The notes beneath the pieces were generated by a model. It was given only the letters and a program-made list of their open reading frames with translations. It was not told the origin of the DNA and made no database searches. DNA of 23,292 nucleotides, taken from the NCBI GenBank assembly GCA_913042885.1, contig CAJWLW010000042.1, positions 1 through 23,292 of the forward strand, written 5' to 3'. This document shows, piece after piece, positions 8,306 to 15,451 of the stretch; the stretch's first letter is position 1; each line of letters starts with the position of its first letter. A program made the position numbers and the translations under genes. This DNA is from an uncultured Lentisphaeria bacterium (GTDB taxonomy: Bacteria; Verrucomicrobiota; Lentisphaeria; JABSQK01; CAJWLW01).

Positions 8306-8354
8306 CGTGCGGGCGCAACGATCTCAGGTCGGACCAATGGGCTTCACCTGCCTT

Positions 8355-8377
8355 GATCTCGATTAATTTCTGAGATC
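8355..8377. repeat. Inverted repeat upstream of the 8415 phosphoesterase gene
   Basis: GATCTC at 8355-8360 and GAGATC at 8372-8377 are perfect arms around an 11-base A/T-rich spacer, 38 bases before the start codon. The spacing suits an operator near a promoter, but no promoter is certain here. Confidence 0.3.
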
Positions 8378-8414
8378 GCGAATAACCGAAAAAACACACG
8401 GAGCAACTGATTTC

Positions 8415-9287
8415 ATGATGCGACTATACTCAAACGGCGAGCTGCACATCATTGACGAACGCGTCGACCACCCTGTCACGTTCGCTCACGTGACAGATCT
8501 GCACCTGGCGCCGGAAGACCGCGATCCACACCAACACGCCATAGACTGGTGGGAGCAGGAAATGGATTATCCGTGGACGCGGTTGCCGCAACTGCTTGAC
8601 GAGATACAGGCGGCAAATGTCGACTTCGTCGTGTTCGGCGGCGATCAGTTGGACTGCTACGATGCGGCGTCGGCGAACCGGCTTGCAACGCTGTGCCGCG
8701 AACGGGAACTGCGCAGCATATTCGGCCTCGGCAACCATGATTACGAGAACCTGCATATCCGGTATGTAACCCACGAGTTCGATGCCGACGTGCGCGACGA
8801 AAACTTTGCGCACCTTTGTGATCACTGGAATATGCCGGGCCGTTACTACAGCTTCGAACACGGAAACGTCTCGTTTATCATGCTCGACACGCCATACAAG
8901 CCGGTCGAAGGCGGCTGGGGCGGTTATTTCGAGGACGAGCAGTTGGACTGGCTGACCGACGAGATGCAGCGTGACGTGCCGACGATCGTTTTCCATCACA
9001 TCCCGTTCGATGTGCCAACGAATCGTGCACGGTTGGGACTGCTTTGGAACGGTGGCCGGGGCTGGATCGTTGAAGATGAGAACGCCAAGCGGGCACGTCA
9101 GCTTTTGGCAGACTCGAAAAACGTCCTCGGAACATTCGTCGGACACAGCCACATACGCAGTGAAGACCCGCTCGGCAACACCTGGCAGTTCATGACCGGG
9201 CCGGGCTGTCACGGCAACTGGCGCTATGTCCGGATCGCTGCCGAACCAGCGCCAAAATCGATTCGCGTCGGCGGGGTGCCAGGATAA
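8415..9287 (+). CDS. Metallophosphoesterase (paralogue of the 12417 gene)
   Basis: A 290-aa calcineurin-like phosphoesterase with all metal motifs: D28-x-H30 (VTDLH), D77 (FGGDQLD), N107-H108-D109 (GNHDY), H194/H195 (VFHHIPF) and H244-x-H246 (VGHSH). There is no signal peptide, so cytoplasmic action on a phosphodiester or monoester is likely. It shares its whole length with the protein from 12417, including an opening YSNGELHIIDERV versus YTDGSLYFTDPRV and the closing RSEDPLG.TWQ.MTG, so the two are paralogues. Start ATG at 8415 with a GGAG about 11 bases upstream; an ATG directly after it is equally possible. It is 141 bases downstream of the amidohydrolase gene, a gap holding two inverted repeats, so it may have its own promoter. 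Confidence 0.9.
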   Translation: MMRLYSNGELHIIDERVDHPVTFAHVTDLHLAPEDRDPHQHAIDWWEQEMDYPWTRLPQLLDEIQAANVDFVVFGGDQLDCYDAASANRLATLCRERELRSIFGLGNHDYENLHIRYVTHEFDADVRDENFAHLCDHWNMPGRYYSFEHGNVSFIMLDTPYKPVEGGWGGYFEDEQLDWLTDEMQRDVPTIVFHHIPFDVPTNRARLGLLWNGGRGWIVEDENAKRARQLLADSKNVLGTFVGHSHIRSEDPLGNTWQFMTGPGCHGNWRYVRIAAEPAPKSIRVGGVPG

Positions 9288-9414
9288 GCAAACTCAGAAT
9301 CGAACTTCGAGCAGCCAAGTATAAAACCGCCGAAAAGCGACAAGACAACGCCGTCGCACGCCGATCCTTCGACGCTGCATTCGACAGTCGGCGCCAGCCG
9401 CCCCGACCTCAAGC

Positions 9415-9443
9415 TTGATACAACCTGAAACTGCACATAGCTT
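9415..9443 (+). promoter_or_regulatory. Possible sigma70-type promoter for the pseudopilin gene
   Basis: TTGATA at 9415-9420 (5 of 6 with the -35 consensus) is followed after 17 bases by TAGCTT at 9438-9443 (3 of 6 with the -10 consensus), 27 bases before the ATG at 9471. The -10 is poor, so this is tentative. The rest of the 183-base gap shows nothing else. Confidence 0.25.
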
Positions 9444-9470
9444 TGTAGAACCACGCATCCGTTTCAATCG

Positions 9471-10280
9471 ATGCCTTACCCATGCCCCTTGCATCACCCA
9501 GTGTCCATCAGGAAAGCCAAACTCAGGATACATCGGCAGCGTTTCACGCTGATCGAGTTGCTGGTCGTCATCGCGATCATCGCCATCCTTGCGTCCATGC
9601 TGCTGCCGGCGTTGAACAGAGCCAGGGAGAACGCCAAGCGCATACTGTGCGGCGGCAACTTGAAGCAGATCGCGCTCGGGCTCCATTTTTATGCCGACAC
9701 CTATGACTCGAGCTTCCCAATGCATAAACTGGAAACGACCAATTCCAGCAGCCGTTCCGGCAACGCCAACTGGCAGGTGATGGGCAATCCGGCCGCGACA
9801 TCGTGGCAGCTCGGAGACAAGATCGTCAATCCGATGATGGGCGTCCAGGGCGGCTATGAAGTATTCCGCTGCCCAAGCGACAGCGGCCCGAACGTGGGCT
9901 ATCCCGGCACCACGACATTATCGAGGTTCGAGGCCCTTGGCACGTCGTACTCCTACATGGCGAACGCCTGGCGGATCGGCAAAACAGTCATGCCGGGGAC
10001 CGATTACGAACTGGCAAACTCGATGCGCAGTTGTTGGGGCCGCAAGCCCGAATCACTCCCCGATTCATCGCGAACCGTGCTGGCCGCGGAGTTCGGCTAC
10101 CAATGGACGTCCGCTCAGGAATGGCCGGGCTGGTGGGACGCCGTGTTTTTCCTGTACCACAACCCGCCGATCCCGGATTTGAACGTCGTATTCATCGACG
10201 GCCACCTGGAGTATCTCCAGTTGCAGCCCGCGCCGAATCATTTGGCCAATTCGGAATACATTCTCTACTACGACCCGTGA
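9471..10280 (+). CDS. Type II secretion/pilin-like prepilin (H-X-DG domain pseudopilin)
   Basis: A 269-aa protein with a class III prepilin signal: a basic leader (KLRIHRQR) followed by [20 protein letters not shown], with the key Glu29 at +5 if cleavage precedes F25. The -1 residue is Arg rather than the usual Gly, as is often seen in such proteins of Lentisphaerota-like bacteria. The C-terminal half is soluble and has H230 followed by FIDGH (D243, G244), the loosely conserved H-X-DG motif. Mature protein would be membrane-anchored and may join a pseudopilus or act on the cell surface. No pilus or secretion machinery genes are nearby. The ATG at 9471 lacks a clear ribosome binding site. It converges on the BNR-repeat gene, with only 31 bases between stops. 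Confidence 0.85.
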   Translation: MPYPCPLHHPVSIRKAKLRIHRQRFTLIELLVVIAIIAILASMLLPALNRARENAKRILCGGNLKQIALGLHFYADTYDSSFPMHKLETTNSSSRSGNANWQVMGNPAATSWQLGDKIVNPMMGVQGGYEVFRCPSDSGPNVGYPGTTTLSRFEALGTSYSYMANAWRIGKTVMPGTDYELANSMRSCWGRKPESLPDSSRTVLAAEFGYQWTSAQEWPGWWDAVFFLYHNPPIPDLNVVFIDGHLEYLQLQPAPNHLANSEYILYYDP

Positions 10281-10311
10281 GACTCGTCCTGCCCGCCTGC
10301 GAGCATCGGGC

Positions 10312-11949
10312 TCAACCCGCCCCGTGGTCCAGCACCAGCCCGTCGTCAGTCACCCGGATCCGGGCGATTCGGCTGTCCGCCTTCCCCGGATGGGTGATCT
10401 CGCCCATGTAGGTCACCAGCACCACGTCCGGCTCAATCTCCACCGCCTGCTGGTTGGCCCAACCGCAATAATCCACGATGACCGGTGGTTCCCACGTTCG
10501 TCCGCCGTCCCTGCTCAGGCGTGCTGCAAAGTGTGGGAACCGAGTGGTCGCCACGATTGCGCCACTTGCCGTTCGCGTGAGCGCCGGGCAATACCCGGGA
10601 AAGTGGCCAAGGGCACCCGGCTCCCAGGTACGGCCGCCGTCGTTGCTGCGGATATTCCACATATAGGGATCGCGTTCCGGCCGCCCGATACCGATCAGGA
10701 CGTCGTCATCTGCTTCAGCTATAGCCACCTCGAAATAACGGGCCGCGTGCACAAGCCCGCCACCCATCTCAGTCGTCACCGGTTCACCGGGCTTGAGGTG
10801 CTGGCGGTCACAGAGTACAGGCGCCGACCAGGTGTGACCGTCGTCTTCGCTACGCAGCGTAATCGCAGCATGGAAAGGCACCAGCGACGGCGACTTCGGC
10901 TCGTCCACCAGTCCTGAGAGGATCGGCAGCACGATCGCGCCATCGTGCATGCGTACGGGCCGCCAGCCGCCGACCGGTCTCCATTCCGCCGGCCAACCGC
11001 CTTCGATCTTCAGTGGAGCCGGACCGGTCCAGTTCCGGCCTTCATCGGCCGATTCGTAACAGTACAGCAGAGACTCTTTGTGGATCGGGTGATTCGGAAA
11101 GACGCAGACCCAGGTGCCGTCGAGCCGTACGAACGGCGCCCCCAACCCCTGCTGCAACGTCGCCGGTTCCTGCTTGCCCCAGGTTCGCCCCGCGTCGGTC
11201 GAACGGATATAAGCGCCGCGTCTGGTTTCGCACGAGTTGGGATTGCCGAACGACAGGTAAAGCGTGACGTCGCCCGAGTTGCTCTTGATCAGGCTGGCAT
11301 AGCTCTGATAAGTTTCGGGTTCCGGCTCCGGGCAGGGCGTGATCCAATGCGGTTCCGGCTTCTGCAAACCAGGCCACGGCGTCGCCTCCTCCTCTGTGCC
11401 CTCGACTTGCAGCGACGAGAAGTGGCAGTTTTCCTCATACGGATTGACAAGTGCAGTCAGGCCAAGACGTCCCGATGCAAACGTACTGTCTTCCACGTCC
11501 GCCACCGGGATGTCGTTGATCCAGGCGCGCAGACGCGAGCCGGTCGCCTCCACTCGGGCGTCGTACCAATGGTCAATGCGCGGACAGAGGCCGGGTACCA
11601 GGGCGAAGTTCAAGTAGCGCTGAAGCGGCCCGCCGTCGACCACCACCAGTCCGGCCCAGAAATGACGGGAGCGCGCTTGCTGGCCGTTGATGGGAATGTC
11701 CAGGGCATAAAAGCGGCGGGTGTCCTGCATGCGAAACAACAGGCGCGCACAGCCACCGGCCGCGCGAAATTTGAAGCGGAAGCTGGCAGAGAAATCCGCA
11801 TACACGGCATCATTCCTGACGGCTATGTATTCGAGGTCGAACCCGTCCGGGGGCACCAGTTCACTATCCGCGGCATCCTCCCAGTTACCGTTCAAAAATG
11901 ACCACTGCTCGCCGTCGCCGATTTTCCAGTTGTTCCCGTTGCCTGTCAT
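10312..11949 (-). CDS. BNR/Asp-box repeat (sialidase-fold-like) protein with N-terminal concanavalin-like domain
   Basis: A 545-aa protein. Residues 1-185 look like a concanavalin/LamG-type beta-sandwich (SASFRFKFRAAGGCARLLFRM, later ASGRLGLTALV). Residues about 215-545 look like a six-bladed sialidase-type propeller with five Asp boxes: STDAGRTW (250-257), SADEGRNW (300-307), SEDDGHTW (367-374), SNDGGRTW (435-442) and SRDGGRTW (479-486). The usual early (F/Y)RIP arginine is missing; the segment reads SYASLIKSNSGD. It may therefore hydrolyse a different glycoside, or only bind. There is no signal peptide, so it is probably intracellular, acting on imported oligosaccharides. The ATG at 11949 has AAGGA 8 bases upstream. 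Confidence 0.82.
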   Translation of the reverse strand: MTGNGNNWKIGDGEQWSFLNGNWEDAADSELVPPDGFDLEYIAVRNDAVYADFSASFRFKFRAAGGCARLLFRMQDTRRFYALDIPINGQQARSRHFWAGLVVVDGGPLQRYLNFALVPGLCPRIDHWYDARVEATGSRLRAWINDIPVADVEDSTFASGRLGLTALVNPYEENCHFSSLQVEGTEEEATPWPGLQKPEPHWITPCPEPEPETYQSYASLIKSNSGDVTLYLSFGNPNSCETRRGAYIRSTDAGRTWGKQEPATLQQGLGAPFVRLDGTWVCVFPNHPIHKESLLYCYESADEGRNWTGPAPLKIEGGWPAEWRPVGGWRPVRMHDGAIVLPILSGLVDEPKSPSLVPFHAAITLRSEDDGHTWSAPVLCDRQHLKPGEPVTTEMGGGLVHAARYFEVAIAEADDDVLIGIGRPERDPYMWNIRSNDGGRTWEPGALGHFPGYCPALTRTASGAIVATTRFPHFAARLSRDGGRTWEPPVIVDYCGWANQQAVEIEPDVVLVTYMGEITHPGKADSRIARIRVTDDGLVLDHGAG

Positions 11950-12176
11950 GAGACGATTCCTTGTTTGTCGGTTGTCCGGTCCGAAGTTTCCCTATTTCGT
12001 GCACGGACAATATTTGAGGCCATACCGCCTTAGGCTTATCGCTCGTTCGCGACGGCCAGCGGCAATTCATCGAGGATATACAGAATCAGGTCTACCGTCC
12101 CATTGGGCGGTGCAGTCGCCATACTAACCTGACTTTCGTGAATTGATAGTCAGGCCGGTACAAGAGAGACAACCTG
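11950..12176. promoter_or_regulatory. Divergent regulatory region with an inverted repeat at 12128-12154
   Basis: The 227 bases between the BNR-repeat gene (minus) and the small ORF at 12177 (plus) should carry the BNR-gene promoter, though I could not pick one out. CCTGACT at 12128-12134 and AGTCAGG at 12148-12154 form a perfect 7-base inverted repeat with a 13-base A/T-rich spacer, 22 bases before the small ORF. It could be an operator or a leader hairpin. Confidence 0.35.
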
Positions 12177-12317
12177 ATGAAGGCGGACTTTCGACGCGCC
12201 CTGCCGCCCACAAAAAAACGTCCCGGGCACAGCCCCGAAGAGGCAGCCGCCGTTGCTGTCTTGAATTTGGCGGCATTCGGATTATTATGGTTTCTCACCG
12301 ACCTGGGTCATTCATGA
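12177..12317 (+). CDS. Possible small single-membrane-segment protein (46 aa)
   Basis: ATG at 12177 to TGA at 12315-12317 gives 46 residues. A basic N-terminal part (MKADFRRALPPTKKRPGHS) is followed by a short acidic turn and a hydrophobic stretch AAAVAVLNLAAFGLLWFL (residues 23-40), which could be one membrane segment with the N-terminus inside. AGAGAGA lies about 6 bases upstream. The stop overlaps, as ATGA, the start of a 24-codon frame at 12314-12388, which ends 28 bases before the phosphoesterase gene. I do not recognise either peptide. The 46-aa one is plausible by composition and context; the 24-codon frame is probably chance. Confidence 0.3.
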   Translation: MKADFRRALPPTKKRPGHSPEEAAAVAVLNLAAFGLLWFLTDLGHS

Positions 12318-12416
12318 ATCGTGAACACCTCCCCTTCTCGAAGCCAATTGCCGGCGACGTCAAGGACCAGGGGCGGCCGGCGCCCTAACCACCACGTCCT
12401 GTTCAAACGCGGAACC

Positions 12417-13325
12417 ATGAAATTCAAACTCTACACGGACGGCAGCCTGTACTTCACGGACCCGCGGGTTACCGAGACGGTCGCCTTCGCGCAGGTGACA
12501 GATCTTCATCTGCCGCCCGACCCACCCGATCTCTGGCCTGCCGAATGCCGCCATGGCATTGCCTGGTGGGATGCGGAGTTCAAACATCCCAGCCGCAGAC
12601 TCCCGGGACTGCTCGATGAGATCGGCAATCGAAACGTCGATTTCATCCTCTTCGGCGGCGATGTTCTCGACACGTACCATCCCGAGTCGGCCGCGCGTGT
12701 GCCCAGGCTATGCCGGGAACGCGGTCTGACGGGTGTCTATCAGTTCGGCAACCACGACTGCGAACCGCCACACGTCCGTTATATGCCCAACCCACTCACT
12801 GGAGAAGTTCGTGACGACACCGTCGCCAGGCTCTGCGAACACTGGGACATGCCGGGGCGCTACTACGCCTTCGAACGCGGTAATGTCCGGTTTGTCCTGC
12901 TCGACTCCGTGTACTTCAAAAAGGATGGTATGTATGCCGGGCATTTCGATGACGTGCAGGTGGCATGGTGCGAGGATCAACTGCGGCATGACGGACCAAT
13001 CATAGTCTGTCACCACGTGCCATTCCATTGTCCTTCTGTCGACTACCGATTGCGCCTCATCGGCGCCGGCGGCGGCGGTGGCTGCATCGCGGCCGACGAA
13101 AACGGGCAGCGCCTGCGCCAGGCCGTCGAGACCTGTCCCAACGTGCTGGGGACTTTCACCGGACACACCCATCTGCGCAGCGAGGATCCACTGGGGGATA
13201 CCTGGCAACTGATGACCGGCGCCGCCGCCAACGGCTGTTGGCGATACGTCAGGATTGCCGCCACCGATCCGCCCACCTCGTTGCAGGTGGACGGGTCCCC
13301 GGCTATCCCGCAGACCGACGGGTAG
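12417..13325 (+). CDS. Metallophosphoesterase (paralogue of the 8415 gene)
   Basis: A 302-aa calcineurin-like phosphoesterase with D29-x-H31 (VTDLH), D82 (FGGDVLD), N112-H113-D114 (GNHDC), H199/H200 (VCHHVPF) and H250-x-H252 (TGHTH). It lines up end to end with the protein from 8415 and shares long blocks such as MPGRYY, NVLGTF.GH.H.RSEDPLG and WRYVRIAA. A Gly-rich loop (GAGGGGG, residues 216-222) sits where the paralogue has WNGGRGW, close to the expected active-site rim, so the substrates may differ. I chose ATG at 12417 rather than the in-frame ATG at 12321 because it aligns with the paralogue's start; GCGGA lies just upstream. It has no signal peptide and converges with the minus-strand gene ending at 13391. 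Confidence 0.9.
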   Translation: MKFKLYTDGSLYFTDPRVTETVAFAQVTDLHLPPDPPDLWPAECRHGIAWWDAEFKHPSRRLPGLLDEIGNRNVDFILFGGDVLDTYHPESAARVPRLCRERGLTGVYQFGNHDCEPPHVRYMPNPLTGEVRDDTVARLCEHWDMPGRYYAFERGNVRFVLLDSVYFKKDGMYAGHFDDVQVAWCEDQLRHDGPIIVCHHVPFHCPSVDYRLRLIGAGGGGGCIAADENGQRLRQAVETCPNVLGTFTGHTHLRSEDPLGDTWQLMTGAAANGCWRYVRIAATDPPTSLQVDGSPAIPQTDG

Positions 13326-13390
13326 TGAGCGGCCAGGCACCTTGCTCATGGCGCCTCGAGCCCTTCACATCCACTTCGAAGTCGACCGCA

Positions 13391-14224
13391 TCACTCCTGG
13401 GCTTCTTCCACTGTTGCGGTCGAGATTAACTCACGGAACTCATCAAATTTCATGCCAACCGTTCGCAGCCAGCGACTGTCCGCGGTGGTTAGGGTATACG
13501 GCTGGAGCTCCTCTGAGTCGCGCTTTTCCCACGGCTGCTGCGGCCAGGCAGTGTGACCACGCTTGTTGCAAACCAGGATTCGGCTCGGGTCCAGTTGCAG
13601 ACGGATGGGGCGATGATCCAGCCACTGGGCCGACAGTCGCGCCTGGTAGATCGCCGCGCTGCTGCCGTCGTGACATTCAAACAGCCAGGCCTCGATGTCG
13701 CTGCCGGCCAGTGGAACCGGCTCCCAGCGTCGCGCCCCGTACAGGAAACGCGAATCATAGACGGTCATTTCAAACTTCATCTGCGGCGGCCGCTTGAGCC
13801 CCAATGCCTGGGCGAACGCCCCGCCATAACCGGGCGCACAGCCTTCAAACGATTCGCCCCAAAGCTCGCTGCTCACAGTCGCCGGATCAATTATCAGATC
13901 GTACTTCTCCACGTGCTCGTAGATGCACGCCACCAGGCGCCGGTGGTATTCGGCCTGCTCCAAGCCCTCCGTATACTCGGCCTTGACATAACAGGCGTTC
14001 GGCTCACCCAGCGGCTCCTGTATAGCTGCGAACAGCTCGAGCGGGCCGTAGAGCTGCATCAGCAGCGTGCCGGCGCTTTGCCCGCGCACTGCCTCCAGCC
14101 AGCGCTGCTTGACTTCCAGCTCGCGGTCCAGGAACAGCGACCAGTTGTTGCGACGGATCAACTCTGGATCCGCACCCTCGTAACAGCAGGGGTGGATCAG
14201 GAATATCAGGTGTTTGATTTGCAT
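13391..14224 (-). CDS. Conserved-looking protein of unknown function (277 aa)
   Basis: I do not recognise this family. It starts MQIKHLIFLIHPCCYEG, a predicted beta strand ending in His-Pro-Cys-Cys, followed by helical stretches (LFLDRELEVKQRWLEAV). The centre has a Gly-rich segment WGESFEGCAPGYGGAFAQALG (residues 122-142). There is no signal peptide or membrane segment, so it is probably a cytoplasmic mixed alpha/beta protein. ATG at 14224 is preferred over TTG at 14239 because GGAGG sits 6 bases upstream of it. Its ribosome binding site lies in the end of the Gfo/Idh/MocA-like gene, and the two are 11 bases apart, so they are co-transcribed and may act together. The His-Cys-Cys cluster near the N-terminus could be a metal or catalytic site, but that is a guess. 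Confidence 0.75.
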   Translation of the reverse strand: MQIKHLIFLIHPCCYEGADPELIRRNNWSLFLDRELEVKQRWLEAVRGQSAGTLLMQLYGPLELFAAIQEPLGEPNACYVKAEYTEGLEQAEYHRRLVACIYEHVEKYDLIIDPATVSSELWGESFEGCAPGYGGAFAQALGLKRPPQMKFEMTVYDSRFLYGARRWEPVPLAGSDIEAWLFECHDGSSAAIYQARLSAQWLDHRPIRLQLDPSRILVCNKRGHTAWPQQPWEKRDSEELQPYTLTTADSRWLRTVGMKFDEFRELISTATVEEAQE

Positions 14225-14230
14225 GACAAC

Positions 14231-14235
14231 CCTCC
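14231..14235 (-). promoter_or_regulatory. Ribosome binding site deciding the start of the 277-aa protein
   Basis: GGAGG on the minus strand, 6 bases before ATG at 14224 and adjoining the stop codon of the upstream gene. It rules out the TTG at 14239 as the start, because the site would then be coding. Confidence 0.7.
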
Positions 14236-15339
14236 TCAATGACGATCATAGACCTCACTGAGCTGGGCGCGGCGTTTTTCTTTCTGGGCGATTCGTGCCG
14301 TCTCGATGATCGCCATCAACTCGAGCATGTGCTCGTACGGGATCGACGGCTCACCGGTTTCGATCATCTGGCGAAACAGCGTGACAATCGCCGTGCCGCC
14401 GGTGAGAAACTCCCGATCACCGATGCCGTGTGAATGAACCGCGCCGAGATTGCTGTAGGCCGAGCAGAAGAACTCGGATGTGCGCGGGTACCAATCGCTG
14501 CAGGTGTTCATGACCATCGCCTGGCGGCCGTCGGCGTAATGCAGAAGAAGGTGCTCGATGTAATACGCCGTGTCGGCGCGATTCCAATGCGTTTTCCCCG
14601 GCTCCGGGCACGCTCCCATGCACTCGACGGATTCGACGCCGTGACCGAACAGGCCGTGCGCCGCGGCAATGCCGTGACCGACGGCGGCGTTGCCGAAGCC
14701 GACCCCTTTAACCACGAGTAATCCCGGCTCGCCGATTTCGTCGAAGCGCCGCCGGAACCCTTTGCCCGTGTCGGTGTGTTCCAGCAACGAGGCGTTCATC
14801 AGCGGCGTGTTGTTGGCCTTCGCCAAGTTGACCATTTCCTGTGCGTCGGCGAAGGTCGAGGCAAACGGCTTGTCGACGAAGCTGGGAATGCCGCGCTCGA
14901 GAAACGGTCGAACCAACTCGAGGTGGTCGGAGCCGTCCTTGGGACTGCTCGAATCGGCAATGAACACCGCATCGATATCCTCGAGCAGCTCGTCGATGGT
15001 GTGACAGACCTGCGGATGGCTCAGCAGCGTGTTGGACAATTCATTGGCCCGGCCGGGATAACTGCCGTACTGCAGCGCTTCCGGATCGGTATTGTCCGCG
15101 TCGCGGTCACCGACACGGTCGTAAAGTTTGGTGACGACGAAGCCGGGCACCGGCTCGATCGCCATCTGCCGGTAGTTGCCGACTGCACAGCCGTAATGAT
15201 GAATGCTCTGCCGGGTGGGCGCGTCGTTGCTGTATGTCGACAGGACTGCCGGATCGACCTCCCCGAAGAAGGGCGCAAACCAGTAAGCGTGCGAATCGCA
15301 ACGGATCATGGCAAGGCGGATGGGTTGATTGCTGGACAT
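14236..15339 (-). CDS. Gfo/Idh/MocA-like oxidoreductase with a divergent nucleotide-binding motif
   Basis: A 367-aa protein whose middle matches the Gfo/Idh/MocA fold: DIDAVFIADSSSPKDGSDHLELVRPFLERGIPSFVDKP, with D156-K157-P158 replacing the usual E-K-P. The first strand reads LAMIRCDSHAYWFAPFF in place of the G-x-G-x-x-G loop, and a 40-residue insert (PTRQSIHHYGCAVGNYR) separates it from the second strand. A His-rich segment GHGIAAAHGLFGHG (221-234) lies in the C-terminal domain near the normal catalytic position. It may still bind NAD(P), or may be a non-redox member. The ATG at 15339 has AAGGAG 10 bases upstream. It overlaps no gene, precedes the unknown 277-aa gene by 11 bases, and lies 112 bases after the 1193-aa secreted protein. 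Confidence 0.8.
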   Translation of the reverse strand: MSSNQPIRLAMIRCDSHAYWFAPFFGEVDPAVLSTYSNDAPTRQSIHHYGCAVGNYRQMAIEPVPGFVVTKLYDRVGDRDADNTDPEALQYGSYPGRANELSNTLLSHPQVCHTIDELLEDIDAVFIADSSSPKDGSDHLELVRPFLERGIPSFVDKPFASTFADAQEMVNLAKANNTPLMNASLLEHTDTGKGFRRRFDEIGEPGLLVVKGVGFGNAAVGHGIAAAHGLFGHGVESVECMGACPEPGKTHWNRADTAYYIEHLLLHYADGRQAMVMNTCSDWYPRTSEFFCSAYSNLGAVHSHGIGDREFLTGGTAIVTLFRQMIETGEPSIPYEHMLELMAIIETARIAQKEKRRAQLSEVYDRH

Positions 15340-15377
15340 GGTCGGACGGCTCCTTTTTAGTTTTGCGATTGTCCAAA

Positions 15378-15395
15378 GTCATCCCGGAGGGTGAC
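15378..15395 (-). terminator. Weak hairpin after the 1193-aa protein gene
   Basis: On the minus strand GTCACCC and GGATGAC pair (one G-T wobble) around a TCCG loop, 57 bases after the stop codon at 15452, and are followed by TTT. The short T-run makes it weak; it may reduce rather than stop read-through into the Gfo/Idh/MocA-like gene. Confidence 0.3.
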
Positions 15396-15412
15396 GCAGG
15401 ATGATGCAGGAT
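15393..15412. repeat. Tandem 10-base direct repeat
   Basis: GACGCAGGAT at 15393-15402 is directly followed by GATGCAGGAT at 15403-15412 (9 of 10 identical), overlapping the hairpin edge in the gap before the Gfo/Idh/MocA-like gene. It could be chance or a small regulator site. Confidence 0.3.
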
Positions 15413-15451
15413 CGGGTTGGGTGCGAAACGGGACCGGGTCGGAGGAATTCA

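Noticed and set aside
13373..13382. ACTTCGAAGT palindrome between the convergent genes
   Set aside because: It has no loop and no T-tract and sits in a short convergent gap; probably chance.
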